The notes: generated from the letters alone by a model not told the origin. A stretch of DNA of 64,000 bases from Bacillus xiapuensis (GCF_002797355.1 NZ_KZ454939.1:587328-651327); one strand, 5' to 3'; counted from the first letter of the stretch, positions 17,388 to 25,992 are shown. Numbers and translations are program-made.

Positions 17388-17801
17388 ATGGGTCACACAC
17401 CCTATGGATATAGAATTGAAGATGGAAAGGCTGTTGTAGATGAAATAGCAGCAGAACAAGTAAAAGAATTATTTTCAGGATACTTGGCAGGACTTTCTTT
17501 GAAGGGTGCTACTAAAAAAGCTGGGATAGACTGCTACCATGCCACAGCAAGTAAGATGTTGCAGAACAAGCATTACTTGGGCGATGAATTCTACCCTCCA
17601 ATTATTGATGAAGAGACCTTTGAAAAAGCCAGAGTAGAAAAACGAAAACGAGCAGAAAAGCTCGGAAGGATATGGGAGCCTAAAGATGAACCGGTAAGGG
17701 ATTACCCTGTAAAGTTCAAAGTAAAACCTCTGGTGCAAAAATATGAAGATCCATACAAGCAGGCGGAATATGCTTACAGTCTGATAGAAAGTGAGGTGTA
17801 A
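17388..17801 (+). CDS. Recombinase-domain protein without catalytic domain
   Basis: This 137-residue gene begins on the base after the stop of recombinase 1. It opens with HTPYGYRIEDGKAVVDEIAAEQVKELF, equivalent to the DNA-binding recombinase domain of large serine recombinases, and ends with a YPPIIDEETFEKARVEKRKR helix. There is no resolvase domain and no YCRVS serine. It may be a directionality or DNA-binding partner of its neighbours, or a relic; the intact frame and tight spacing favour function. Confidence 0.75.
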   Translation: MGHTPYGYRIEDGKAVVDEIAAEQVKELFSGYLAGLSLKGATKKAGIDCYHATASKMLQNKHYLGDEFYPPIIDEETFEKARVEKRKRAEKLGRIWEPKDEPVRDYPVKFKVKPLVQKYEDPYKQAEYAYSLIESEV

Positions 17802-17804
17802 CAA

Positions 17805-19376
17805 GTGGCGGTAAGTAGGAATGTAACAGTGATTCCGGCAATTAAACGGGTTGGAAATAATAAAAATAGTGAAAGCAAACCCAAAATACGAGTGGCTGCT
17901 TACTGTCGTGTTTCAACGGATAGTGAAGAGCAGGCTTCAAGTTATGAAATTCAGATCGAGCATTATACAAAATATATTAAGAAGAACAAGGAATGGGAAC
18001 TGGCAGGTATTTTTGCAGATGACGGCATCACAGGTACAAATACCAAGAAGCGTGAAGAGTTCAACCGCATGATTGAAGAATGTATGGCAGGAAAAATTGA
18101 CATGATTATCACAAAATCCATCAGCCGATTTGCCAGAAACACGTTGGATTGCCTTAAATACATCCGTCAGTTAAAGGATAAAAACATAGCGGTATTCTTC
18201 GAGAAAGAGAATATCAACACCATGGATTCTAAGGGTGAAGTATTGCTGACCATCATGGCATCCCTTGCCCAACAGGAAAGTCAATCCTTAAGTCAGAACG
18301 TTAAGCTGGGAATTCAGTATCGATATCAGCAAGGTGAAGTCCAGGTCAATCACAAGCGTTTCCTTGGATACACCAAGGATGAAAACAAGCAATTAGTGAT
18401 TGACCCAGAGGGTGCTGAGGTTGTTAAACGGATTTACAGAGAGTACCTTGAAGGGGCTAGCCTATTACAAATAGCTAGAGGACTAGAAGCAGACGGTATT
18501 CTTACAGCAGCAGGAAAAGCCAAATGGAGACCAGAAACACTGAAAAAAATACTTCAGAATGAAAAGTACATTGGTGATGCCCTTCTACAAAAGACATATA
18601 CGGTTGATTTCCTTTCTAAAAAGCGGGTCAAGAATAACGGCATCGTTCCCCAGTATTATGTAGAAAACAGCCATGAGCCGATTATTTCAAGGGAGCTTTT
18701 TATGCAAGTTCAAGAAGAGATGGTTCGAAGAGCAAATCTTCGTGGCCGCAAAGGCGGTAAAAAGCGAGTCTATAGCAGCAAGTATGCTTTATCGAGTATT
18801 GTTTACTGCGGACACTGCGGCGATATTTACCGACGGGTACATTGGAATAACAGAGGCTACAAGTCTATTGTTTGGAGATGTGTTAGCCGATTGGAGGAAA
18901 AAGGGTCTGAATGCACTGCTCCTACCATAAACGAGGAAACATTGCAGACAGCAGTGGTCAAGGCTATTAACGAGCTTTTGGCTAACAAAGAACCCTTCCT
19001 CTCAACCTTGCAGAAAAACATAGCTACTGTATTTAATGAAGAAAATGATAATGCCACCGATGATATTGATGGCAAATTGGAAGAATTACAACAACAGCTT
19101 CTTATACAAGCAAAGTCCAAGAATGACTATGAAGATGTGGCTGATGAAATTTACCGCCTTCGAGAATTGAAGCAAAATGCACTTGCAGAGAATGCAGAGC
19201 GTGAAGGAAAAAGGCAACGAATCGCTGAAATGACTGATTTCTTAAATGAACAATCCTGCGAGTTGGAGGAATATGATGAGCAATTAGTAAGGCGGCTTAT
19301 TGAAAAAGTTACGGTATTTGATGATAAGCTCACTGTTGAATTTAAATCAGGTGTTGAAATAGATATTGAGATATAG
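17805..19376 (+). CDS. Large serine recombinase 2
   Basis: The 523-residue protein starts at a GTG 4 bp after the previous stop, behind GAGGTG. It has a complete resolvase domain ([15 protein letters not shown], nucleophile Ser37; [14 protein letters not shown]), a recombinase domain ([39 protein letters not shown]), a zinc ribbon ([18 protein letters not shown]) and a C-terminal coiled coil. It is clearly related to recombinase 1 but diverged, so the two probably act as a pair rather than being a recent duplication. Confidence 0.95.
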   Translation: MAVSRNVTVIPAIKRVGNNKNSESKPKIRVAAYCRVSTDSEEQASSYEIQIEHYTKYIKKNKEWELAGIFADDGITGTNTKKREEFNRMIEECMAGKIDMIITKSISRFARNTLDCLKYIRQLKDKNIAVFFEKENINTMDSKGEVLLTIMASLAQQESQSLSQNVKLGIQYRYQQGEVQVNHKRFLGYTKDENKQLVIDPEGAEVVKRIYREYLEGASLLQIARGLEADGILTAAGKAKWRPETLKKILQNEKYIGDALLQKTYTVDFLSKKRVKNNGIVPQYYVENSHEPIISRELFMQVQEEMVRRANLRGRKGGKKRVYSSKYALSSIVYCGHCGDIYRRVHWNNRGYKSIVWRCVSRLEEKGSECTAPTINEETLQTAVVKAINELLANKEPFLSTLQKNIATVFNEENDNATDDIDGKLEELQQQLLIQAKSKNDYEDVADEIYRLRELKQNALAENAEREGKRQRIAEMTDFLNEQSCELEEYDEQLVRRLIEKVTVFDDKLTVEFKSGVEIDIEI

Positions 19377-19389
19377 GATATCAGAAATG

Positions 19390-19436
19390 GCGACCAATTG
19401 AGAGGTGTTACTTCCTTGATTGGTGGCTTTTCTTAT
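19390..19436 (+). terminator. Intrinsic terminator after recombinase run
   Basis: GCGACCAAT pairs with ATTGGTGGC (one mismatch), the stem extending inward with imperfect pairs, followed by TTTTCTTATTTTA. Confidence 0.7.
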
Positions 19437-19444
19437 TTTACGGA

Positions 19445-19473
19445 TTGACTTTGACTGTGAATATACGTATAAT
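19445..19473 (+). promoter_or_regulatory. Sigma-A-type promoter for DUF1413 gene
   Basis: TTGACT (19445-19450), a 17-bp spacer and a perfect TATAAT (19468-19473). A palindrome overlaps the -10 box and the expected start point. Confidence 0.8.
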
Positions 19474-19500
19474 AATATCAACAATGTTGTTGATATTATT
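19471..19500. promoter_or_regulatory. Perfect palindrome, candidate operator
   Basis: AATAATATCAACA and TGTTGATATTATT are perfect 13-bp inverted arms around ATGT. The site covers the -10 box edge and likely +1, a position where a bound dimeric repressor would block initiation. No regulator gene is adjacent, so the binder is unknown. Confidence 0.65.
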
Positions 19501-19520
19501 ATTAATAAGGAGTGGACAAC

Positions 19521-19766
19521 ATGATTGATGTAAATGAGCTATTGGAAGAAGCTATTAGAGAAACTGAAAATCTAAATGATGGCGAAGTTTTTCTTGTTAA
19601 AGATTTATTCAAGGGATATGTGTGGAATAGGATACCCAGAAAGGATCGACTTCTGCTTGGAACGTTATTTTTAAACCATGTTAGCAAAATGAATGGTAAT
19701 TTAAAGGCTATTGAAAAGACTTCATCTAATCAGCAGAGGTATAAAAAGACAATTGATAAGTTTTAA
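19521..19766 (+). CDS. DUF1413 family protein
   Basis: I choose the ATG at 19521, 9 nt after AAGGAG, rather than an upstream GTG. The 81-residue product contains GEVFLVKDLFKGYVWNRIPR, LLLGTLFLNHV and a KAIEKTSSNQQRYKK tail, the full pattern of DUF1413. Its biochemical role is unknown to me. Here it has its own promoter with a palindrome at the start site and sits between recombinases and resistance genes. Confidence 0.8.
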   Translation: MIDVNELLEEAIRETENLNDGEVFLVKDLFKGYVWNRIPRKDRLLLGTLFLNHVSKMNGNLKAIEKTSSNQQRYKKTIDKF

Positions 19767-19868
19767 CTATCTTTTGTGAAATTAAAAAAATTATAAATAT
19801 GTTGAGTAGAAGCAAAAGATTTGGCTTGGAATTTTTACAGCAGTGAATCGATAAAAGGAGCATGCTTG

Positions 19869-20738
19869 ATGGTAGATAATATTATTAAATCAGTAGCAGA
19901 GAAATTATCCTCTCTGTCTTATATAGAAGGTATTGTTTTAGGTGGTTCACGTGCAAGGGGCACCCATACAGAGGATTCGGATATAGATATCGGCATCTAT
20001 TACAATTCAGAATCATTTGACATAAATACTATTAATCAATTCGCTACAAAGCTGGATGATGAGCATAGAAATAACCTTGTTGTACCTCCCGGAGCATGGG
20101 GTGATTGGATTAATGGCGGCGGATGGTTAGTCATAAACGGGTATCATGTGGATTTAATTTTACGTGATATTAAACGTGTGGAACAAATAATGAAAGATAC
20201 AGAGCACGGAATTGTTACTGCCAATTATCAGACTGGGCATCCCCATGGTTATATTAGTGCAATGTATCGAGGAGAATTAGCGATTAGCAAAATACTATAT
20301 GCTAAGAATGAAAGCTTATGCGAATTAAAAAAACAGGCAGAAACTTATCCCAATGCTTTGCAGAAAAGTTTAGTTAACTTTTTTATGTTTGAAGCAGGGT
20401 TCTCTTTAATGTTTGTAAAAGCAAATTCGGGAACAGACGATAAATATTATATTGCGGGTCATGTTTTTCGTATAGTTTCATGTTTAAATCAAGTGTTATT
20501 TGCATGTAATAATGCTTATTGTATCAACGAAAAGAAAGCTATAAAACTGCTTGAAACTTTTGAACATAAACCTGAAAAATATACCGAGAAGGTAAATCAT
20601 ATTTTTGAAGTACTCGGTATCTCACTTTTTGAATGCTACGACATGACCGAGAAGCTTTATAATGAAGTGAATGAAATTGTATCGGAGATAAATAACTTTT
20701 TAAACGAGGAGAGTTCAGATGAAAGAAAACAAATATGA
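19869..20738 (+). CDS. Nucleotidyltransferase-domain protein, possible aminoglycoside-modifying relative
   Basis: The ATG at 19869 follows AAAAGGAG; longer starts lack a site. The 289-residue protein has a clear polymerase-beta-type nucleotidyltransferase core: GIVLGGSRARGTHTEDSDIDIGIYY (G-S motif plus the Asp-x-Asp metal pair), then a third acidic position in GYHVDLILRD. The C-terminal half is helical. It is the first gene of a cluster with ANT(6) and ANT(9). I do not recognise a characterised drug substrate; the context suggests one, but that is inference. Confidence 0.75.
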   Translation: MVDNIIKSVAEKLSSLSYIEGIVLGGSRARGTHTEDSDIDIGIYYNSESFDINTINQFATKLDDEHRNNLVVPPGAWGDWINGGGWLVINGYHVDLILRDIKRVEQIMKDTEHGIVTANYQTGHPHGYISAMYRGELAISKILYAKNESLCELKKQAETYPNALQKSLVNFFMFEAGFSLMFVKANSGTDDKYYIAGHVFRIVSCLNQVLFACNNAYCINEKKAIKLLETFEHKPEKYTEKVNHIFEVLGISLFECYDMTEKLYNEVNEIVSEINNFLNEESSDERKQI

Positions 20739-21453
20739 TGATAATATATTTTTTCAAAAATACAGTCAAATGAGTCGCTCGCAGAAAGGACTGGCTGGTG
20801 CGGGAGAATGGGAGACTTTGAAAAAGATGCTACCTGATTTTAAGGGTAAGCGTGTGCTTGATTTAGGATGCGGCTATGGATGGCACTGTATATATGCGAT
20901 GGAAAACGGTGCTTCCTCTGTAGTAGGTGTTGATATTTCTCATAAAATGCTCGAAGTAGCAAAAGGAAAAACCCATTTTCCACAGATTGAATATGAATGC
21001 TGTGCCATAGAAGATGTGGATTTCCCAGAGGAGAGCTTTGATGTAATACTAAGTTCGCTTGCGTTTCATTATGTAGCAGACTATGAGAATTTAATAAAAA
21101 AGATATATAGGATGCTGAAGGCTGGTGGCAATTTAGTTTTTACAGTTGAACATCCTGTTTTTACTGCTCATGGAACACAAGACTGGTATTATAACGAAAA
21201 AGGAGAAATACTGCATTTCCCGGTGGACAATTATTATTATGAGGGCAAACGGACAGCTATGTTTTTGGAAGAAAAGGTTACAAAATATCATAGAACACTG
21301 ACCACATATCTAAATACACTGCTTTCAAATAGTTTTATAATAAATCAGATTGTGGAGCCACAGCCGCCAGAGAACATGATGGATATTCCGGGGATGGCGG
21401 ATGAAATGCGACGCCCAATGATGCTGATTGTATCGGCAAAAAAGAAGATGTAA
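20719..21453 (+). CDS. Class I SAM-dependent methyltransferase
   Basis: It overlaps the previous gene by 20 bp behind an ACGAGGAGAG site, so the two are probably coupled. The 244-residue protein has motif I (VLDLGCGYGWHC), an acidic end of strand 2 (VVGVDIS), motif II/III (ESFDVILSSLAFHYV) and MLKAGGNLVFTVEHPVF. The substrate is unknown. Small methyltransferases of this type travel with ANT(6) genes in Firmicutes resistance clusters. Confidence 0.85.
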   Translation: MKENKYDDNIFFQKYSQMSRSQKGLAGAGEWETLKKMLPDFKGKRVLDLGCGYGWHCIYAMENGASSVVGVDISHKMLEVAKGKTHFPQIEYECCAIEDVDFPEESFDVILSSLAFHYVADYENLIKKIYRMLKAGGNLVFTVEHPVFTAHGTQDWYYNEKGEILHFPVDNYYYEGKRTAMFLEEKVTKYHRTLTTYLNTLLSNSFIINQIVEPQPPENMMDIPGMADEMRRPMMLIVSAKKKM

Positions 21454-21485
21454 TAATATAGAAAAAATAAACGAGGAGTATGTAA

Positions 21486-22349
21486 ATGAGATCAGAAAAA
21501 GAAATGATGGATTTAGTACTTTCTTTAGCAGAACAGGATGAACGTATTCGAATTGTGACCCTTGAGGGGTCACGCGCAAATATTAATATACCTAAAGATG
21601 AATTTCAGGATTATGATATTACATATTTTGTAAGTGATATAGAACCGTTTATATCTAATGATGACTGGCTTAATCAATTTGGGAATATAATAATGATGCA
21701 AAAGCCGGAGGATATGGAATTATTCCCACCTGAAGAAAAGGGATTTTCCTATCTTATGCTATTTGATGATTACAATAAAATTGATCTTACCTTATTGCCC
21801 TTGGAAGAGTTAGATAATTACCTAAAGGGCGATAAATTAATAAAGGTTCTAATTGATAAAGATTGTAGAATTAAAAGGGACATAGTTCCGACTGATATAG
21901 ATTATCATGTAAGAAAGCCAAGCGCAAGGGAGTATGATGATTGCTGCAATGAATTTTGGAATGTAACACCTTATGTTATTAAAGGATTGTGCCGCAAAGA
22001 GATACTGTTTGCAATCGATCATCTGAACCAGATTCTACGGTTTGAACTACTTAGGATGATGTCGTGGAAGGTTGGGATAAAGACAGAATTTTCATTAAGT
22101 GTTGGGAAAAATTATAAGTATATTAACAAATACATTGATGAAGATCTATGGAATAGATTATTATCTACATATCGCATGGATTCCTATGAAAATATTTGGA
22201 AGTCATTATTTATATGCCACCAATTGTTCAGGGAAGTGTCCAAAGAGGTAGCAGAACTACTGGGGTTTGATTATCCAGAGTATGGTAAGAACATAACAAG
22301 ATATACCGAGGACATGTATAAAAAATATGTTGAAAATGACTATTTTTAA
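21486..22349 (+). CDS. ant(6): Aminoglycoside 6-adenylyltransferase, ANT(6) (streptomycin resistance)
   Basis: The 287-residue protein closely follows known ANT(6) enzymes: RIVTLEGSRANINIPKDEF, QDYDITYFVSD with the catalytic Asp pair, ELFPPEEKGFSYLMLF, DLTLLPLEELDNYLKGDKL and SAREYDDCCNEFWNVTPYV. It transfers AMP from ATP to the 6-hydroxyl of streptomycin. The start ATG follows ACGAGGAG. It is somewhat shorter than ANT(6)-Ia (~302 residues), similar to other subtypes; I cannot fix the subtype by eye. Confidence 0.93.
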   Translation: MRSEKEMMDLVLSLAEQDERIRIVTLEGSRANINIPKDEFQDYDITYFVSDIEPFISNDDWLNQFGNIIMMQKPEDMELFPPEEKGFSYLMLFDDYNKIDLTLLPLEELDNYLKGDKLIKVLIDKDCRIKRDIVPTDIDYHVRKPSAREYDDCCNEFWNVTPYVIKGLCRKEILFAIDHLNQILRFELLRMMSWKVGIKTEFSLSVGKNYKYINKYIDEDLWNRLLSTYRMDSYENIWKSLFICHQLFREVSKEVAELLGFDYPEYGKNITRYTEDMYKKYVENDYF

Positions 22350-22392
22350 AGATTAGCAAAGATTATTAACCATAAGCAAGGGGTGTAAATGT

Positions 22393-22920
22393 ATGGAAGG
22401 TACTGATGTTATAAATGAAATTAGAGGTATATTACCTCGTAACTCAATTGGAAAATATGATTTACTAACTATTTTTACACATAAAACCGTTTTTGATAAA
22501 ATTGTAAAAGTACTATCATTGGATTTTCAAAATAAAGTAGATTATGTGGCTGCCCCAGAAGCAATTGGATGGATACTAGGCACTGCCATAGCCAAAGAAC
22601 TTGGAGTGGGGTTTATTGGAGTAAGAAAAGGTGATAAGCTGCCATACGCAAAAGAAGAGATTATTTCGACACATTTTACCGACTATTCAGGTCAAGATAA
22701 AAGCTTTGAAATATCTAAGAGTTCTATTGTGAGGAACAAAAGAGTTTTGATTGTAGATGATTGGATAGAGACAGGTTCTCAAATGAAGGCTTTAATAGCT
22801 TTGTTAGAGAAATTGGATTGCAGCATTATTGGGTTGGCTACTATTGGGATTGATATAAATGAGGTTACTCAAAAATGGATAGACAGCAGTTTTGTAGCTT
22901 ATATTGGCTCAAACATATAA
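22393..22920 (+). CDS. Adenine phosphoribosyltransferase-like protein
   Basis: The 175-residue protein has the PRPP-binding loop of type I phosphoribosyltransferases (KRVLIVDDWIETGSQMKAL) and an upstream VAAPEAIGWILGTAIAKELGVGF segment seen in apt-like proteins. Such genes sit between ANT(6) and ANT(9)/spw-type genes in several Gram-positive resistance clusters, where they are labelled apt. Whether it salvages adenine or does something else is unknown. The start has only a weak AAGGGGTG site. Confidence 0.8.
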   Translation: MEGTDVINEIRGILPRNSIGKYDLLTIFTHKTVFDKIVKVLSLDFQNKVDYVAAPEAIGWILGTAIAKELGVGFIGVRKGDKLPYAKEEIISTHFTDYSGQDKSFEISKSSIVRNKRVLIVDDWIETGSQMKALIALLEKLDCSIIGLATIGIDINEVTQKWIDSSFVAYIGSNI

Positions 22921-23051
22921 TAAACCGAAAGAAAATCTTGAATCAAAATTTTGGATGGCGTTAATTTACAATACAACGAAAGATGTTTACTCTTTTTTTA
23001 TAAATTTTAAGAGGCGTTAAAAAACAGTTTTCAGACGAAAGGAGATCGAAG

Positions 23052-23861
23052 TTGAGTATAGATTTAAGTAACAAAAAAATTCCGAAAGAAGCAATTCAAG
23101 CATTAAAAACTATAGCGGAACTACTTGATAATATGTTAATTGGGGTGTATTTGTATGGTTCGGCAGTAATGGGTGGTTTACGTATGAATAGCGATGTAGA
23201 TATTTTGGTAATAACAAATCAAAGTTTATCTGAAAAAACTCGAAGGAATCTTACAAATAGGTTAATGCTTATATCTGGGAAAATAGGAAACATAAAAGAT
23301 ATGAGGCCTCTTGAAGTTACGGTCATAAATCAAAAGGATATTGTCCCTTGGCATTTCCCCCCCAAATATGAATTTATGTATGGCGAGTGGCTAAGAGAGC
23401 AGTTTGAAAAGGGAGAAATTCCTGAGTCGACTTATGATCCGGATTTAGCAATACTTTTAGCACAACTAAGAAAAAATAGTATTAACCTTTTGGGACCAAA
23501 GGCAACAGAAGTAATTGAGCCTGTGCCAATGACAGATATTCGAAAAGCAATTAAAGAATCGTTGCCCGGGTTGATAGCTAGCATTAACGGTGACGAACGC
23601 AATGTGATTTTAACTTTAGCCAGAATGTGGCTGACAGCATCTACTGGTGAAATTCGCTCAAAAGATCTGGCAGCTGAATGGGCGATACCTCAATTACCCG
23701 ATGAGCATGCTACTTTACTCAACAAAGCGAGAGAGGCTTATTTAGGAGAGTGTGTTGACAAGTGGGAAGGAATGGAATCTGAGGTGGCTGAACTCGTTAA
23801 TCATATGAAAAAGTCTATAGAGTCTTCCCTTAATATCCAATTACCTTTTCGAATAGTTTAA
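23052..23861 (+). CDS. ant(9): Aminoglycoside 9-adenylyltransferase, ANT(9) (spectinomycin resistance)
   Basis: The gene starts at TTG behind AAAGGAGATCG. The 269-residue protein matches the ANT(9)/Spw family: GVYLYGSAVMGGLRMNSDVD (nucleotidyltransferase G-S and Asp-x-Asp), RPLEVTVINQKDIVPW, YGEWLREQFEKGEIPE, YDPDLAILLAQLRKNS, GDERNVILTLARMW and AAEWAIPQLP. It adenylylates spectinomycin. A 131-bp gap with little structure separates it from the previous gene, so it may have its own promoter. Confidence 0.93.
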   Translation: MSIDLSNKKIPKEAIQALKTIAELLDNMLIGVYLYGSAVMGGLRMNSDVDILVITNQSLSEKTRRNLTNRLMLISGKIGNIKDMRPLEVTVINQKDIVPWHFPPKYEFMYGEWLREQFEKGEIPESTYDPDLAILLAQLRKNSINLLGPKATEVIEPVPMTDIRKAIKESLPGLIASINGDERNVILTLARMWLTASTGEIRSKDLAAEWAIPQLPDEHATLLNKAREAYLGECVDKWEGMESEVAELVNHMKKSIESSLNIQLPFRIV

Positions 23862-23960
23862 ATATAACAAAGACTAGTTGTTAATGTGCATTATTGATTG
23901 CTTCGATATGTTCCCCCATATATCAGTTTCTTAAAAAATAATCAAAATACCGTTGATACG

Positions 23961-24068
23961 TTCCCGCGAACGAAAGGGTTAAAAATCAGCTTAAGACATC
24001 AATGCCATCAACTCGAGCCATGTGGAAGTGGTCGTAAAACTTGTTTTAAAAGTGTAACCCAACAATAA
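23961..24068 (+). pseudogene. Possible SEC-C zinc motif remnant
   Basis: One open stretch ends with PCGSGRKTCFKS before a TAA. That resembles the Cys-rich PCGSGKKYKKC motif found at the C-terminus of SEC-C domain proteins. No start or upstream domain is visible and neighbouring frames contain stops. It may be the 3' tip of a gene cut by insertion of the element to its left. Short match, low confidence. Confidence 0.35.
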
Positions 24069-24164
24069 TCTCCTGTGCCACATAACAAACCCTTGCCACA
24101 ATTAAAACAAAGTTCTGGTACCTGTGGAAAAGGTGTAGGTCAAGGAAGGAACAAAAGAAAAAAC

Positions 24165-24197
24165 AAAGAGGATGGGAACAAAAGTGCCATCCTCTTT
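24165..24197 (+). terminator. Hairpin inside repeat copy A
   Basis: AAAGAGGATGG and CCATCCTCTTT are perfect 11-bp arms with an 11-nt loop. There is a TCTCTGTTTG tail rather than a pure T run. The same hairpin exists in copy B (26717-26749). Confidence 0.6.
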
Positions 24198-24292
24198 CTC
24201 TGTTTGTACTGTTATTAATTCAATCGAGGAAAGAAGAAAGGAATGGTTGAAGTAGAAATTCTGATTATAAGACATAGGGGTAACTTTTCGAG

Positions 24293-24327
24293 AACCGCAT
24301 CTTTGTAAGGGTGCGGTTTTTTATTTT
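24293..24327 (+). terminator. Intrinsic terminator in repeat copy A
   Basis: AACCGCA pairs with TGCGGTT across a 12-nt loop, followed by TTTTATTTT. In copy B the left arm is changed and the stem is weaker. Confidence 0.7.
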
Positions 24328-24534
24328 AATTCACGAAATGAAAAACATGATAAAATTGCATTGTGAAAATTGAACATAAAAGCAAAGATATATTTCGTGA
24401 GAAGAAATATACTCATTTTTTGTATTGTAATAGGAGTAATTCTATTTATTGAAGATGTTTTGGTAATGAATGATAAAATTTGTAAGCGAGTGCTGTAACA
24501 ATTTTTCTTATAAAGAATATAAAAGGGGATTCCA

Positions 24535-25047
24535 ATGGAGATAAAATACAACTTAACAGAACAAGATTATTTAAACTTTAATATGTTTCATGTTAAAAAT
24601 TCAAAAGCGGTCAAAAGAACATTGAATATGCAAAGATTTTTAACGCCTATCCTCTTTGTCATTGCATCCTTTGTACTCTCAAAAGTCGGGAGCATGTATT
24701 TTCTCGGACTATTCATTGCCTTTTTGGTAGTGAGTATTCTGTGGATTATTTTCTATCCAAAATATTTCTATTCTTATGTAATCCGAAATACTAAGAAAAT
24801 GATAAAAGAGGGCAGGAACGATGGCTTATTAGGTGAACACCATATGATTTTATCTGAGGAAGGAATCATCGATTCGACTTCTAAAAGTGAAACAAAGGCA
24901 AGCTGGTCGGGTATTCAAACTTTAAGCGAGGACAAGCATAACATCTATCTTTATAACAGCTCAGTAAGTGCATACATCCTTCCAAAAAGAGAGTTAGATG
25001 ACGCTGAGGAAATAAAGACTTATCTTAAATCGAAGGTGCAAAAGTGA
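24535..25047 (+). CDS. YcxB-family membrane protein
   Basis: The 170-residue protein starts MEIKYNLTEQDYLNFNMFH, has two hydrophobic spans (FLTPILFVIASFVLSKVG and YFLGLFIAFLVVSILWIIFY) and a C-terminal soluble part (HHMILSEEGIIDSTSKSETKASWSGIQTL), the YcxB arrangement. The role of the family is not established. The ATG follows AAAAGGGGATTCC. Its first ~14 codons are duplicated in copy B of the repeat. It overlaps the next gene at GTGA. Confidence 0.8.
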   Translation: MEIKYNLTEQDYLNFNMFHVKNSKAVKRTLNMQRFLTPILFVIASFVLSKVGSMYFLGLFIAFLVVSILWIIFYPKYFYSYVIRNTKKMIKEGRNDGLLGEHHMILSEEGIIDSTSKSETKASWSGIQTLSEDKHNIYLYNSSVSAYILPKRELDDAEEIKTYLKSKVQK

Positions 25048-25433
25048 ATATTTACGATAAATACTTGCCAAAGAATAAGCATGACTTTGATAGAGTGCAT
25101 AAATTAAAGAAAATGGATAGAACCGAACTCTTGCCTCTGCTACCTGGTCTTATGGAATGGGTTCAGGATATGAATTGGCCGATAGCAGAGGAAGTGGCTC
25201 AACTAATACTTACGTTCCCGAATGAGATTGTTCCTCTTGTTAAGGAAGTTTTCAAAACGAATGATGATGTGTGGAAGTATTGGTGCTTAGAAATTTTGGT
25301 TCATAGATTGCCTATGGAATCGAGGCAGTTATTTAAAGATGATTTAATTAGACTGATTGAAAGACCAACGGCAGGAGAGAAATATGAAGAATTTGATGAA
25401 ATAGCTATCAAAATTTTGCAAACTATTGTATGA
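25044..25433 (+). CDS. DUF5071 domain protein
   Basis: The 129-residue, helical protein starts at a GTG overlapping the previous stop. It shows the DUF5071 pattern YLPKNKHDFDRVHKL, LLPGLMEWVQDMNWPIAEEVAQLI and DDVWKYWCLEILVHRLP, resembling a HEAT-like fold. The function is not known. It probably belongs to a small operon with the YcxB-like gene and the fragment that follows. Confidence 0.75.
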   Translation: MNIYDKYLPKNKHDFDRVHKLKKMDRTELLPLLPGLMEWVQDMNWPIAEEVAQLILTFPNEIVPLVKEVFKTNDDVWKYWCLEILVHRLPMESRQLFKDDLIRLIERPTAGEKYEEFDEIAIKILQTIV

Positions 25434-25582
25434 ATGGAAAAGACAAACATAAAGGCTTATTTTTCAGCGTTATTCAGATTAGAAATCATGAAAAACCAGC
25501 TATGTACTTAGAGAGTAAATTCATTCGTTTTGTTGATTCTATAGGGGCAGAAATAGATTTTGACCTTTATGTTTATAGCTGA
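25430..25582 (+). pseudogene. DUF4279 C-terminal fragment
   Basis: A 50-residue frame overlaps the end of the DUF5071 gene by ATGA. Its C-terminus (HEKPAMYLESKFIRFVDSIG and AEIDFDLYVYS) looks like the end of DUF4279 proteins, which are normally ~130 residues. The N-terminal two thirds are missing, so I read it as a deletion remnant that happens to keep a start codon. Confidence 0.5.
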
Positions 25583-25632
25583 TGAATACGTAGGTCAGTG
25601 GCTTCTTGTGCTAAATTGGAAGGAGTATGTAT

Positions 25633-25992
25633 ATGAAAGCTAACCAAATTATTTTGTCATTACTCCCAGTTCCATTTTTATTTCATTTTTATGAGTACAA
25701 TAGTTACCTTATTAAACAAGAAGCTGTACTTTTATTCCCAGCTTTTCTATTGTTCATAATTGTTGTGGGAATACAGCTAAGGAAGCTTAAATTATCCTTG
25801 TTTATGGGGATGAACATTTTAATGACCATCATTTCTTTAATGTTAGGTTACTTCTTTATTGCAAATGATGGAGGGTGGTTTAAACCATTTGGAAGAGACA
25901 TAGCAATTATATTTATATCGGTTGTTTATATTTTAGGGCAGTTAATTATAAGGTGGATTAGTAAAGCCGTAACAACCGACAAAGAAAATTAA
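25633..25992 (+). CDS. Small integral membrane protein
   Basis: I use the ATG at 25633, 7 nt after AAGGAGT, not the ATG two codons upstream. The 119-residue protein has four hydrophobic spans (IILSLLPVPFLFHFY, AVLLFPAFLLFIIVVGIQL, LFMGMNILMTIISLMLGYFFI, IAIIFISVVYILGQLII). I do not recognise the family. It stands alone among decayed genes and has no visible enzymatic motif. Confidence 0.65.
   Translation: MKANQIILSLLPVPFLFHFYEYNSYLIKQEAVLLFPAFLLFIIVVGIQLRKLKLSLFMGMNILMTIISLMLGYFFIANDGGWFKPFGRDIAIIFISVVYILGQLIIRWISKAVTTDKEN

Larger units (their letters stand above)
24073..24575. repeat. Diverged direct repeat, copy A
   Basis: About 500 bp repeats at 26625-27117 with roughly 85-90% identity by eye. 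It contains a hairpin pair, a short hydrophobic ORF and the first codons of the YcxB-like gene. It points to a segmental duplication followed by divergence. Confidence 0.9.
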
